From Croceicoccus sediminis (GTDB lineage Bacteria; Pseudomonadota; Alphaproteobacteria; Sphingomonadales; Sphingomonadaceae): a stretch of 64,000 nucleotides of DNA. Under the pieces are notes generated by a model that saw only the letters and a list, made by a program, of their open reading frames with translations, ran no database searches and had not been told where the DNA came from. Positions 29,520 to 38,297 of this stretch are shown piece after piece (within the stretch, counting starts at the first letter, position 1; the number at the start of each line of letters is the position of its first letter). Made by a program: the position numbers and the translations under genes. Location of the stretch: contig NZ_SUNC01000004.1 of the NCBI RefSeq assembly GCF_007570835.1, positions 186,001-250,000 of the forward strand. Reading direction: 5' to 3'.

Positions 29520-30914
29520 TCAGTCGATCCCGGGCGAAGTGCGCCCGATGCCTTGCCAGTCCACGTTGCGCGTCGCGTACATCGTGCCGGCCAGCGCAAA
29601 GAACAGCAGGACCGATCCGATCAGCAGGCTCAGCGCCTCGAGGCTGAGCAGCACGAACAGCAGAGCGTAGAGCCCTACCAGCAGCGCGCCGATGAACTTG
29701 GCCCGCTTCCAGCTTTTCAGCACCGCGGCGCTGTAGGCCGTGACAAGGCCGATGATCGCGATGCTGGCGACCGCATAGGCGGCGGCAAAACCGATCACTT
29801 CGGCAAAGGCCAGCAGCAGCACGAAGAACAGCACGAGGCCCGCCCCCGTCAGCAGGTATTCCGGCGCCGAAACGCTGGCCCCTGCCACGATGTCGAACAT
29901 CAGGAAGGCAAGGAACGTGAAGCCGATGATAAGGAAACCGTATTTCACCGACCTGTCGATCTGGCTGTAGAGATCGACCGGTTCGACCAGCCCGACAGAT
30001 GCGGCCATGCTGGGCCCGCCGCCGCCTCGATCGTATGCGGGCATGACCATACCGGGCCCGCCCACGATCGGCGGACCGGGATTTTCGCGCGACAAAAGAT
30101 CTTCGCCCAGCGCAAGATCGGATACGGCGAAGGTCGCGGTGAAACCGTCGTCGCGCACGTCGCTTGTGGCCGGAAGGAAGCTGCCCGAAAAGCTGGGGTG
30201 CGGCCAGGCCGACGTCACGGTCCATTCCGTATCCGCACCGCGCGGAACAAGGCTCAGCGTCTCGCTGCCGCGCAGGCCATAGGACCAATCGACGTTCAGC
30301 TCTCCCGCGCCGTCCCAGTCGACGAAGCTGAAGAAGCCGGAGTTTCCGCTCGCCATCAGGCCCGAACCGGGTTTGGTGGTAAGCGTCTTGCCATCGGCGA
30401 CGACGCGGCTGTCGTTCTGAAGCCCGCGCGCGTCCGAGATGCCGAAATGAAGCTCGGCCTGGTCGAACTTCATGTTCGCCACGTCGATACCGCGCCGCGC
30501 CAGATCGTCCGGCAAGGCGAACGTGGCCTTGCCCGACAGGCTGGCGTCGTAGATCACCGATTCGTAGATCGACTTCTTCTTGCGCTCCGGCTCGATCCCG
30601 GTCGCGACGTCGTGGCTTTTCGGAGAGAGGTAGAGATTGCGGGTGACGCGCTTGACCTGACGGACTTCCTGCCCGTTGGTCACCGTCGTCTCGACGCTGT
30701 TTTCTTCATAAGGGATCACGAGGACCGGCCCGGTCACGGTCTGCGGCCCGCCCCACCCCTGCGTGATGGTCGCGCGGGCCGTGCGGGACTGGTCCTGCCG
30801 GTCCCAGACCAGCGCATAGACCATGAACAAGGGCACCGCGAGCGCTGCGGCCAACAGCACGGTGCCCAAGAACTTGATTCCAGGCGATCTTGGCCGCCTG
30901 ACCGGATTATCCAT
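29520..30914 (-). CDS. creD: CreD-family inner membrane protein
   Basis: This 464-residue protein has one N-terminal helix (about 17-37), a large periplasmic domain, and a run of about five C-terminal helices from about residue 325. This is the layout of CreD, a membrane protein linked to beta-lactam and envelope stress responses in gammaproteobacteria. The motif TWDRQDQSR-like start and SAVIYDASLSG-type block are family features. Here it follows the M56 protease gene by 80 bp, giving a blaI-M56-creD order rather than a creABCD operon. Confidence 0.88.
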   Translation of the reverse strand: MDNPVRRPRSPGIKFLGTVLLAAALAVPLFMVYALVWDRQDQSRTARATITQGWGGPQTVTGPVLVIPYEENSVETTVTNGQEVRQVKRVTRNLYLSPKSHDVATGIEPERKKKSIYESVIYDASLSGKATFALPDDLARRGIDVANMKFDQAELHFGISDARGLQNDSRVVADGKTLTTKPGSGLMASGNSGFFSFVDWDGAGELNVDWSYGLRGSETLSLVPRGADTEWTVTSAWPHPSFSGSFLPATSDVRDDGFTATFAVSDLALGEDLLSRENPGPPIVGGPGMVMPAYDRGGGGPSMAASVGLVEPVDLYSQIDRSVKYGFLIIGFTFLAFLMFDIVAGASVSAPEYLLTGAGLVLFFVLLLAFAEVIGFAAAYAVASIAIIGLVTAYSAAVLKSWKRAKFIGALLVGLYALLFVLLSLEALSLLIGSVLLFFALAGTMYATRNVDWQGIGRTSPGID

Positions 30915-30994
30915 GATGTACTCCCCAATTCAACGCTGCGACGAGACGTGCTCTGACAGCGATGAACTGAGGGTTAATTGAGGCCGACTATTTC

Positions 30995-32653
30995 TCAGCC
31001 CTTGCGGCGGGCCGCCTTCATTTCCGCGATCTCGGCGTCGATTTCCGACAGGGCCTCGGCCTTTTCCTCGGCACTTAGATTGGACATCGATGCGATGCCC
31101 GAACGCACCTGCGACAGGGTATTGATGATCATGTCGTGCGGGACACCGGTACAGATGCGGCTGACGATCTCACCATTGTCGCGGGCCTGTCCGACCTCGC
31201 AATTGGCGTCGATCACCATCTTGCGAACGACGCGCTTCTTCGTCTTCCCGTCGCCTTCGACCTGGCTCATGCGGATGATGTGGACCTTGCCGTCCTTCGA
31301 CACTTCGTGCTCGACCTCGGGCACGCTGTTCATGGCCATCGCGTGCGCGCGGCGTTCGGCTTCGGCGGCATGGCGTTCCACGATGGCTTCGCGACGCTCC
31401 ATCTCGGCGGCGCGGCGTTCTTCGGCGGCCTCCTGACGCTCGAACTGCACTTCCATGCGTTCTGCCTCACGCTCGGCCTGTTCGGCTTCGCGTTCGAAGA
31501 TCTCCATTTCGCGCTCGACCTCGCGCTCCATCACGGCGATCTCTTCTTCGGTCATGTCCGCGTCGGTCTCGACCTCGATCTGGCCGTCCTCGTCCCTGAC
31601 GACGAAGACACGGCTTTCGACTTCGGGTTCGGCAAGCGCGCTGGATTCGGGCACTTCGGTCGTCTCGACCGTGCTTTCACCCTCGGCATAGGAAACCGAT
31701 GCGGTCAGCGGCAGGGCGATAAGGCCCGCTGCGCCAACAAGAAGAAGGCCGGTGCGATGGCGGCGGGTCGTCGTATTCATGCCGAGGCTCCTCAGGCGGT
31801 GGACAATGGCTTTTTCGCCCAGCACCGGCCCGATCTCGCGGAAACCGGCCATGGGGGCTGCAAGCGCAAGGTTCTGTTCGCGGCTGCAGGCGGCGATCAC
31901 TTCGCCGTAACGGGCGCGGTCTTCATGCGGGCGGCCTGTCATGACGCGGGCATCGCAGGCGGCCTCCTGATCCCGCCGCATCGCGCGCCAGCCCAGCCAG
32001 GCGACAGGATTGAACCAGTGCAGCGCCAGCACGGGCTGCGCGGCAAGGTTGGCCAGCAGGTCGTGCCCGCGGTGGTGGGCCAGTTCGTGCGCGATGGCGA
32101 GATCGCGGGCGGCAATGTCCTCGCTCGCCATGAAACCCGCCGGAAGGGCGATCACGCGTTCGCGCACGCCGAAGGCGACGGGCGCGGCAACGGCCTCGGT
32201 CTCGACAAGGCGGACGGAGCCCGCATCGCCGACCGGCACCGCACTTTGCAGCAGGTGCCGCGTCATCGCGCGATAACACCCGATGCGCCAGGCCAGGAAC
32301 ACGACCGCACCGACCAGCCAGAACGCGACGGCCACGTTGATCAGGATGTCATAGGGAATTGCGGAAGTCGCGATCTCCGGACCCGTTTCGACCACCGCGC
32401 CTTCGACCGTTTCGAAAACGATCGGCGCGCCTTCGACAGACGCGGCCTCGACCGGCTTCATCCACGCGGGCAGGACCAGCGGCGGCAGCACGAAGCGCGC
32501 CAGCGGCACCAGCCACAAGGCATAGGCGATGCGCGGCCCGAAAGCCCTTGCCACCGGCCTGCGCAAAAACAGGACCGCCGCGATCAGCATTCCCGTGTAC
32601 AGGAAAGTATCGACAGCCCAGGAAATGACCGTCCCCGTCACGTCCCCCATCAT
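30995..32653 (-). CDS. M56 (BlaR1-like) membrane metallopeptidase with coiled-coil sensor region
   Basis: This 552-residue protein has helices at about 13-30, 43-60, 103-122 and 302-320. The zinc site is HELAHH at 189-194, with the third ligand in the DQEAACDARVM block near 228-236. That is the gluzincin domain that inactivates BlaI-type repressors. After the last helix there is no penicillin-binding domain. Instead a very charged Glu/Arg coiled coil (about 368-440) and a short domain with two cysteines follow. The inducing signal therefore differs from classical BlaR1. It overlaps blaI by 4 bp. Confidence 0.88.
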   Translation of the reverse strand: MMGDVTGTVISWAVDTFLYTGMLIAAVLFLRRPVARAFGPRIAYALWLVPLARFVLPPLVLPAWMKPVEAASVEGAPIVFETVEGAVVETGPEIATSAIPYDILINVAVAFWLVGAVVFLAWRIGCYRAMTRHLLQSAVPVGDAGSVRLVETEAVAAPVAFGVRERVIALPAGFMASEDIAARDLAIAHELAHHRGHDLLANLAAQPVLALHWFNPVAWLGWRAMRRDQEAACDARVMTGRPHEDRARYGEVIAACSREQNLALAAPMAGFREIGPVLGEKAIVHRLRSLGMNTTTRRHRTGLLLVGAAGLIALPLTASVSYAEGESTVETTEVPESSALAEPEVESRVFVVRDEDGQIEVETDADMTEEEIAVMEREVEREMEIFEREAEQAEREAERMEVQFERQEAAEERRAAEMERREAIVERHAAEAERRAHAMAMNSVPEVEHEVSKDGKVHIIRMSQVEGDGKTKKRVVRKMVIDANCEVGQARDNGEIVSRICTGVPHDMIINTLSQVRSGIASMSNLSAEEKAEALSEIDAEIAEMKAARRKG

Positions 32654-33036
32654 TTTCTAAGCTCCCTCAGCAGAACTTCGATTTCCTCGATATCGGTATC
32701 GCTCAACGCCTCGGCCTCGGCCAGGTGCGCGAACAGCGAAGCGGCCTTGCCGCCGAACAGGCGGTCGACCAGGCGGCGCGATTCGTGGCCGACGAAATCG
32801 GCCCGCGCGATCACCGGCGAATAGAGAAAGCGGCGGCCATCAGGCTCTGCCGCGATGGCGTTCTTGCCGACAAGGCGCGACAGCAGCGTCTTGACCGTCG
32901 CAAGGCTCCACCCCCGATCCTCGCCCACGGTATCCGCCACTTCGGCAGCGGTCAGCGGCGAGCGGGTCCACAACGCCTCCATCACCGCCTGTTCGGCGTC
33001 GGAGATACGGTCGGGATTGGCGGTTTGCTTGCTCAT
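32650..33036 (-). CDS. blaI: BlaI/MecI-family transcriptional repressor
   Basis: This 128-residue winged-helix repressor has ISDAEQAVMEALW at the start of the DNA-binding domain, the recognition-helix region SLATVKTLLSRLVGKN, and a helical dimerisation tail. The start at 33036 is chosen because the residues upstream of MSKQTANPDRIS look non-coding. Its stop overlaps the M56 gene start (ATGA). Two TAC-N4-GTA palindromes lie 57-88 bp upstream and are likely its own operators. Confidence 0.92.
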   Translation of the reverse strand: MSKQTANPDRISDAEQAVMEALWTRSPLTAAEVADTVGEDRGWSLATVKTLLSRLVGKNAIAAEPDGRRFLYSPVIARADFVGHESRRLVDRLFGGKAASLFAHLAEAEALSDTDIEEIEVLLRELRK

Positions 33037-33092
33037 GTCTCGCATTCGTGTCTTGCGGCGTCGTGTCTTTCGGCACGGGGCCAAATTGCGAT

Positions 33093-33102
33093 TACAGGCG
33101 TA
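33093..33102. promoter_or_regulatory. BlaI-like operator 1
   Basis: TACAGGCGTA, within the wider imperfect palindrome GATTACAGGCGTAGTC, matches the TAC-N4-GTA core of BlaI/MecI operators. Its centre is exactly 21 bp from that of operator 2, placing both on the same face of the helix. Confidence 0.55.
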
Positions 33103-33112
33103 GTCGAAACGA

Positions 33113-33124
33113 TTACGAGTGTAA
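33113..33124. promoter_or_regulatory. BlaI-like operator 2
   Basis: TTACGAGTGTAA is a TTAC-N4-GTAA palindrome of the BlaI/MecI type, in the gap between blaI and the divergent peptidylprolyl isomerase gene. Either or both genes could be controlled from it. Confidence 0.6.
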
Positions 33125-33204
33125 ACAGTGGACCTGCCTCGTTCGACGAACGACATACCGAAACCGACGAATGACGTTCAGCTTCGCAGGTGTAAGATGC
33201 GGGA

Positions 33205-33873
33205 ATGAAACGTCGATTCGTGATCCGCTCGCTCTGGACGGCGCCCGTTGCCGCCCTTGCCCTGACCGCCCTTCCCGCCTTGGCGCAGGAAACCGCCGAA
33301 CCGGCAGTCCCGGACGTGGCCGAGACGTTCGAGACGACGACCGTCGCCATGGAAACGACGGCAGGCACCATCATGCTGGAACTGGAAGTCGAACGCGCAC
33401 CGATCACTGCCGCGAACTTCCTGAAATACGCCGACGAGGGCCGTTTGGACGGGACAGTGTTCTATCGCACCATGCGGCTCGACTGGGGCGACAAGGTCGC
33501 AGGGCTGATCCAGGGCGGGACGCAGTACGATCCCAAGCGGATATTGCCCCCCATCGCGCACGAGCCGACTAGCCAGACCGGCCTGTCGCATACCGAGGGC
33601 GCGATTTCGATGGCGCGCTACGAACCGGGCAGCGCGACGGGCGATTTCTCGATCATGGCGACCGACATGACCGGCCTCGACGCCGATCCCGACAGCGAAG
33701 ACCCGGACCAGCAGGCGGGTTTCGCGGTGTTCGGCCACGTGGTCGAAGGCATGGACGTCGTAAAGGCGATCCATGCCGCCGCCGTCGATCCCGACAAGGG
33801 CGAAGGGTTCATGAAAGGCCAGATGCTGGCCGATCCGGTGAAGATCGTCAGCGTGAAGCGCGTATCCGAATAG
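33205..33873 (+). CDS. Exported cyclophilin-type peptidylprolyl isomerase
   Basis: This 222-residue protein has a signal peptide (ending ALPALAQ at about residue 29) and a cyclophilin domain. Recognisable blocks are VAMETTAGTIMLELE, AANFLKYADEGRLDGTVFYR, GLIQGG, and FAVFGHVVEGMDVV. It should catalyse proline isomerisation during folding of periplasmic proteins. It is divergent from blaI, and the two BlaI-like palindromes lie in its upstream region, so it may share the envelope-stress control. Confidence 0.88.
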   Translation: MKRRFVIRSLWTAPVAALALTALPALAQETAEPAVPDVAETFETTTVAMETTAGTIMLELEVERAPITAANFLKYADEGRLDGTVFYRTMRLDWGDKVAGLIQGGTQYDPKRILPPIAHEPTSQTGLSHTEGAISMARYEPGSATGDFSIMATDMTGLDADPDSEDPDQQAGFAVFGHVVEGMDVVKAIHAAAVDPDKGEGFMKGQMLADPVKIVSVKRVSE

Positions 33874-33883
33874 ACCGGGCCGA

Positions 33884-34405
33884 TCAGGCGCGGGCGGCGG
33901 CGATCCGGCTTTCGATCTGGGCGCAGAGGGCGGCAAAATCGCCCTTGTGCGGGAACACATGGCCTGAAAGCTGGAGCTTCTTGCCGGTCCGCGACTTCAG
34001 CGCGATCGCATCGTCGTGCATGATGCGAAAGCGTTTCATGCCCTCGATCTCGTCCCACCGCATCGCGGTATCGCCGCGCATCGCGAAACCGGCGACGACG
34101 ATCCGGTTGCGTTCAAGCCTGACGTGAGGCTGATTGCCCCGTACGAGGCCGAGAAGGATGAACAGTCCGATCCCGAAAGCGAACATGGCGCCAAGCAGAA
34201 ACAGCCCCTGCCAGACCCATAACGGCAAGTCATAGCCCGTGTCGTACCCCTTCACGGTCACGCCGGTATCGTCGGTATAGACCAGCCCGTAGAGAAAGAA
34301 GCCACTGATCGCGAAGGCGACCAGAATGACGACGATCACCTGGTGAAGCGGTTGGTGCATTGCCAGCTTCACCGAACCGTCAGGACGCTGTTCGAACGGC
34401 ATCAC
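33884..34405 (-). CDS. Hypothetical membrane protein with PH-like C-terminal part
   Basis: This 173-residue protein has two transmembrane helices (about 24-46 and 66-87) followed by a soluble segment with the pattern RLERNRIVVAGFAMRGDTAMRWDEIEGMKRF. That pattern looks like a bacterial PH-type membrane-associated domain. Its function is unknown. It lies downstream of sdhA on the same strand but is separated from it by a strong terminator. Confidence 0.6.
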   Translation of the reverse strand: MMPFEQRPDGSVKLAMHQPLHQVIVVILVAFAISGFFLYGLVYTDDTGVTVKGYDTGYDLPLWVWQGLFLLGAMFAFGIGLFILLGLVRGNQPHVRLERNRIVVAGFAMRGDTAMRWDEIEGMKRFRIMHDDAIALKSRTGKKLQLSGHVFPHKGDFAALCAQIESRIAAARA

Positions 34406-34452
34406 GCTTCCCCCCTGGACGCTTTCCCTGAAAACACGGGCCGCAGAATACG

Positions 34453-34486
34453 AAAAAGGCCCGGCTGCATCCAGCCGGGCCCTTTT
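34453..34486 (-). terminator. Terminator of the sdhCDA operon
   Basis: GGCCCGGCTG (34458-34467) and CAGCCGGGCC (34472-34481) form a perfect 10 bp stem with the loop CATC. On the minus strand it is followed by TTTTT (34457-34453). On the plus strand CTTTT follows, so it may work in both directions. Confidence 0.9.
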
Positions 34487-34507
34487 GTAGCACCAGATCG
34501 GTGAAAC

Positions 34508-36328
34508 TTAGTAAACGCGCTTCTTCGGCTCGATGTATTCCACATCGTCGGTGAGCGTGAATTCGTGGACCGGGCGATAGTCGATCTTGATCGATCCGCC
34601 CTTGCCGCCCCAACCGTCGAACCAGGTCGCGGTATGCTTCATCCATTCCGCATCGTTGCGTTCGGGGAAATCCTCGTGCGCGTGGGCGCCGCGGCTTTCC
34701 TTGCGGTTGTGCGCCGAATACATGGTCACGCTCGCCTGGCTGATCAGGTTGTCCAGCTCCAGCGTCTCGATCAGGTCCGAGTTCCAGATCAGCGACTTGT
34801 CGGCGACCGAGATGTCTTCCATCCGGGCGTAGACGTTCTTCAGCTTTTCCTTGCCCTCGGCCATCGATTCGTCGGTGCGGAACACCGCCGCATGGGCCGA
34901 CATCGTGCGCTGCATCTCGGTGCGGATTTCCGACGTGGGCGAACTGCCGTTCGCGTGGCGGAAATGATCGAGGCGCGACAGGGCGAAGTCTGCGCTGTCC
35001 TTGGGCAGGTTGTCGTGTGCGGTGCCCGGCTTGATGTTTTCCTTGAGGTGATGGCCCGTTGCGCGGCCGAACACGACAAGGTCGATCAGCGAGTTGGAGC
35101 CGAGGCGGTTCGCGCCGTGGACCGACACGCAGGCCGCTTCGCCGACAGCGTACAGGCCCGGGACGACCGTTTCGGGGTTCCCGTCGGCACCGATCGTGAC
35201 GACCTGGCCGTGGTAGTTACAGGGGATGCCGCCCATGTTGTAGTGGACGGTCGGAACCACCGGCAGCGGCTGACGGGTCAGGTCGACGCCTGCGAAGATC
35301 TTGCCGCTTTCGGTAATGCCGGGAAGGCGTTCGGCCAGCACGTTCGGATCGATGTGATCGAGGTGCAGGAAGATGTGGTCGCTTTCCGCGCCCACGCCGC
35401 GACCTTCGCGGATTTCCAGCGCCATCGAGCGCGAGACGACGTCGCGCGAGGCGAGGTCCTTGGCCGACGGGGCATAGCGTTCCATGAAACGCTCACCTTC
35501 CGAGTTGGTGAGATAGCCGCCCTCGCCGCGTGCACCTTCGGTGATGAGAACGCCCGCGCCGTAGATGCCGGTCGGGTGGAACTGCACGAATTCCATGTCC
35601 TGCAGCGGCAGGCCTGCGCGCAGCACCATGCCGCCACCGTCGCCGGTGCAGGTATGGGCCGACGTCGCGGTATAGTAGCAACGGCCATAGCCGCCGGTTG
35701 CCAGCACGACCGAGTGGGCGCGGAAGCGGTGGATCGAACCATCGTCGAGGCAGATGGCGATGACGCCCTTGCACTCGCCGTTCACCATGATGAGGTCGAT
35801 GGCGAAATATTCGATGTAGAAGTCCGCGTCGTACTTCAGCGACTGCTGATACAGCGCGTGAAGCATCGCATGGCCGGTACGGTCGGCCGCGGCGCAGGTA
35901 CGCTGCACCGGCGGGCCTTCGCCCATGTTCTGCATGTGGCCGCCGAAGGGACGCTGGTAGATCGTGCCTTCGGGGTTGCGCGAAAACGGAACGCCTGCAT
36001 GCTCAAGCTCGATCACGGCCTGCGGCGCTTCGCGGACCATGTATTCGATCGCGTCCTGGTCGCCCAGCCAGTCCGACCCCTTCACGGTGTCGTACATGTG
36101 CCAGGTCCAGTGGTCGGGCGTGTTGTTGCCCAGCGATGCGGCGATGCCGCCCTGTGCCGCGACGGTGTGCGAACGCGTCGGGAAGACCTTGGTGATGCAG
36201 GCCGTCTTCAGGCCGGCTTCGGCGGCGCCCATCGTGGCGCGCAGGCCCGAACCGCCCGCACCCACGACGACGGTGTCATAGGTGTGGTCGATGATCTTGT
36301 AGGCAGGTTGAGTGCTTGCTTCGGCCAT
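34508..36328 (-). CDS. sdhA: Succinate dehydrogenase flavoprotein subunit
   Basis: This 606-residue subunit of complex II oxidises succinate to fumarate on the cytoplasmic face. The FAD motif [12 protein letters not shown] is near residue 25, and the covalent-FAD histidine is in [11 protein letters not shown]. The active-site blocks HPTGIYGAG and [11 protein letters not shown] are present. The ATG at 36328 has GGGAG ahead of it, overlapping the sdhD end. It lies 4 bp after sdhD. No sdhB follows; the operon ends in a terminator. Confidence 0.97.
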   Translation of the reverse strand: MAEASTQPAYKIIDHTYDTVVVGAGGSGLRATMGAAEAGLKTACITKVFPTRSHTVAAQGGIAASLGNNTPDHWTWHMYDTVKGSDWLGDQDAIEYMVREAPQAVIELEHAGVPFSRNPEGTIYQRPFGGHMQNMGEGPPVQRTCAAADRTGHAMLHALYQQSLKYDADFYIEYFAIDLIMVNGECKGVIAICLDDGSIHRFRAHSVVLATGGYGRCYYTATSAHTCTGDGGGMVLRAGLPLQDMEFVQFHPTGIYGAGVLITEGARGEGGYLTNSEGERFMERYAPSAKDLASRDVVSRSMALEIREGRGVGAESDHIFLHLDHIDPNVLAERLPGITESGKIFAGVDLTRQPLPVVPTVHYNMGGIPCNYHGQVVTIGADGNPETVVPGLYAVGEAACVSVHGANRLGSNSLIDLVVFGRATGHHLKENIKPGTAHDNLPKDSADFALSRLDHFRHANGSSPTSEIRTEMQRTMSAHAAVFRTDESMAEGKEKLKNVYARMEDISVADKSLIWNSDLIETLELDNLISQASVTMYSAHNRKESRGAHAHEDFPERNDAEWMKHTATWFDGWGGKGGSIKIDYRPVHEFTLTDDVEYIEPKKRVY

Positions 36329-36332
36329 GTGA

Positions 36333-36710
36333 TCAGGCTCCCAGCGCGATGCGAATGACGGAAACGACGCCGAAGACACCGGCGGCGAAGAAAACGAGGT
36401 TCAGGAGCACGATCGCGGCAAAGCGGTTCGCGCCGTGGACGTAATCCTCGATCATGACCTGCATGCCGAGACGGGCGTGCCAGAAGGTCGAAACGATCAG
36501 CAGGACCATCGCGGTCGCGGCCAGCGGAGCCGCAAGCCAGGCCTTCACCGTCGGGAAAGTGTAGTCGGGCAGCATGACGAGGCTGAACACGAACCACAGG
36601 ACGAGGACGAGGTTGCCGATCGCGGTGAAGCGCTGGACCAGCCAGTGATGCGCGCCGTGCTTTGCCGAGCCGAGGCCGCGGACTTGTCCGATACGAGTAC
36701 CGTTACCCAT
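36333..36710 (-). CDS. sdhD: Succinate dehydrogenase hydrophobic membrane anchor subunit
   Basis: This 125-residue protein with three helices anchors SdhAB and helps form the quinone site. It has the [20 protein letters not shown] start block with RFTAI, and [19 protein letters not shown]. The latter contains the heme-ligand His and the Asp-Tyr pair typical of SdhD. It sits 12 bp after sdhC and 4 bp before sdhA. Confidence 0.93.
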   Translation of the reverse strand: MGNGTRIGQVRGLGSAKHGAHHWLVQRFTAIGNLVLVLWFVFSLVMLPDYTFPTVKAWLAAPLAATAMVLLIVSTFWHARLGMQVMIEDYVHGANRFAAIVLLNLVFFAAGVFGVVSVIRIALGA

Positions 36711-36722
36711 TTAAGTCTCTCC

Positions 36723-37112
36723 TCAGACCAGCAGGATCACGGCCCAGAAGGCCGCCGTCAGCAGGATGCCGACGAGGATCGTGATGACCGACCAGGCATT
36801 GTTGCGTTCCACCTCGAAACCCGCGCCGGCGTCCAGCACGAGGTGGCGAATGCCGCTCGACAGGTGATTGAAGAAGGCCCACGAAATACCGATCAGGACC
36901 AGCATGCCATACCAGGTATCGGCATGCCGCATGAAGGCAACATAGGCTTCGGGACCTGCGGCGACCGCGCCGAGGAACCAGAGCAGCACCAGAAGGCCCG
37001 CGACCGCAAGGCCGTTGCCCGAAACGCGATGCAGGATGGAGACGGCCATCGCCGGGCCCCATTTCCAGATCGAGAGGTGCGGAGAAAGAGGCCTGTTCGC
37101 TGCCTTCGCCAT
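36723..37112 (-). CDS. sdhC: Succinate dehydrogenase cytochrome b556 subunit
   Basis: This 129-residue three-helix protein has the motif RPLSPHLSIWKWGPAMAVSI and HRVSGNGLA at the N-terminus, and HLSSGIRHLVLDAG, which contains the heme b histidine. The ATG at 37112 follows GGGGA and gives the usual family length. An in-frame ATG at 37133 is possible. It is the first gene of sdhCDA and is divergent from the metallo-beta-lactamase gene. Confidence 0.93.
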   Translation of the reverse strand: MAKAANRPLSPHLSIWKWGPAMAVSILHRVSGNGLAVAGLLVLLWFLGAVAAGPEAYVAFMRHADTWYGMLVLIGISWAFFNHLSSGIRHLVLDAGAGFEVERNNAWSVITILVGILLTAAFWAVILLV

Positions 37113-37403
37113 ATTAAGTGTCCCCGTAATCATCGTTCCGCCCGCGAGCAGATAAAAGGACTGCGCGCAAAAGGCGTGTTGCGGGCGCGAATGGCAGGCG
37201 GCGCGACGAAGGGCAAGAGGGCAATTACAGTCTTTTTGTACAGGTATGACCCCTGCCCTCGGCTTGCGGCGGCTTCTGGCCCGCCCTAATCCAGCCCGAT
37301 ATGGACAATGACGCAGGCAACGGGCGTATCGCGCTCGTCATCGGAAAGACGGTTGGATTCGGGAAAGCGATCGGCGCGTTCGTCGATGCGAAGGGAGCCG
37401 CCC

Positions 37404-38297
37404 TTGCCCGCTAGATCGATCCTGTGCGTGCTGCCCGCACTCGCGCTGGCATCCTGCGCGGCGGCAAATAGCGCGCCCGCGATGCAGGCTCCGCCACCAT
37501 CCGAATGGGTCGCGGCCTGCGAGGATTGGGACGAATGGGACAAGCCCGGACCGCCCTTCCGCATCCACGGCGATACCTGGTATGTCGGCACCTGCGGCAT
37601 AGCCGCCATCCTGATCACCGGCGATGAGGGCCACACCCTGATCGATACCGGCACCGTCGGCGGTACGGCGCACGTTCTGGACAATATCCGCCGCCTTGGC
37701 TTCGACCCTGCGGACATCGCGCTGCTTCTGGTCAGCCACGAACATTTCGACCATGTCGCCGGCACCGCAATGGTGCAGGAATTGAGCGGCGCGCGCCTTG
37801 TCGCGACCGGCCCCGCCGCTGCTGTTCTGTCGACCGGCGCACAGGGGCAGGACGATCCGCAATTCGGCATATTGAATGGCTTCCCGCCCGCGCGGGTCGA
37901 TCAGACGATCGAAACGGGCGAAATCGTTACGCAGGGCCAGCTTTCCTTCAGGCACCTGCCCACCCCCGGCCACACGCCGGGCGCGTCATCGTGGCAGTGG
38001 ACGTCGTGCGGGGATGGCGAATGCCTGACCATCGTCTATGCCGATTCCATGTCGCCGATCAGCGCGGATGGCTACAGGTTTTCAGAACACCGCCAATTGC
38101 TGGACGATTTTCGCCGCGGCATCGCCTATCTTTCGCAAAGCCAATGCGACCTTCTACTCACGCCGCATCCGTCGGCAAGCTGGATGCGCAAGCGGCTGGA
38201 AGCGGGCGAGCTTGTCGATGATAATGCCTGTCGCACTTATGCGCAGCAGATCGAAAAGCGCCTCGACGCACGCCTGAACAAGGAATCCGCACAGTGA
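37404..38297 (+). CDS. Subclass B3 metallo-beta-lactamase, predicted lipoprotein
   Basis: This 297-residue enzyme has the complete B3 zinc ligand set: HEHFDH at 112-117 (His112, His114, Asp116, His117), PGHTPG with His190, and TPHPSASW with His255. It is expected to hydrolyse beta-lactams in the periplasm. The TTG at 37404 is chosen because AAGGGAG lies six bases upstream. The resulting leader ends with the lipobox LASC (Cys18), so the enzyme may be membrane-tethered. Full activity and spectrum cannot be judged from sequence. MIM-1 of Novosphingobium is a known relative by family. The stop overlaps the prmA start. Confidence 0.88.
   Translation: MPARSILCVLPALALASCAAANSAPAMQAPPPSEWVAACEDWDEWDKPGPPFRIHGDTWYVGTCGIAAILITGDEGHTLIDTGTVGGTAHVLDNIRRLGFDPADIALLLVSHEHFDHVAGTAMVQELSGARLVATGPAAAVLSTGAQGQDDPQFGILNGFPPARVDQTIETGEIVTQGQLSFRHLPTPGHTPGASSWQWTSCGDGECLTIVYADSMSPISADGYRFSEHRQLLDDFRRGIAYLSQSQCDLLLTPHPSASWMRKRLEAGELVDDNACRTYAQQIEKRLDARLNKESAQ

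Noticed and set aside
37225-37242. TTACA...TGTACA half sites upstream of the metallo-beta-lactamase as a BlaI operator
   Set aside because: The spacing does not fit TAC-N4-GTA, so there is no good evidence that BlaI controls this gene.
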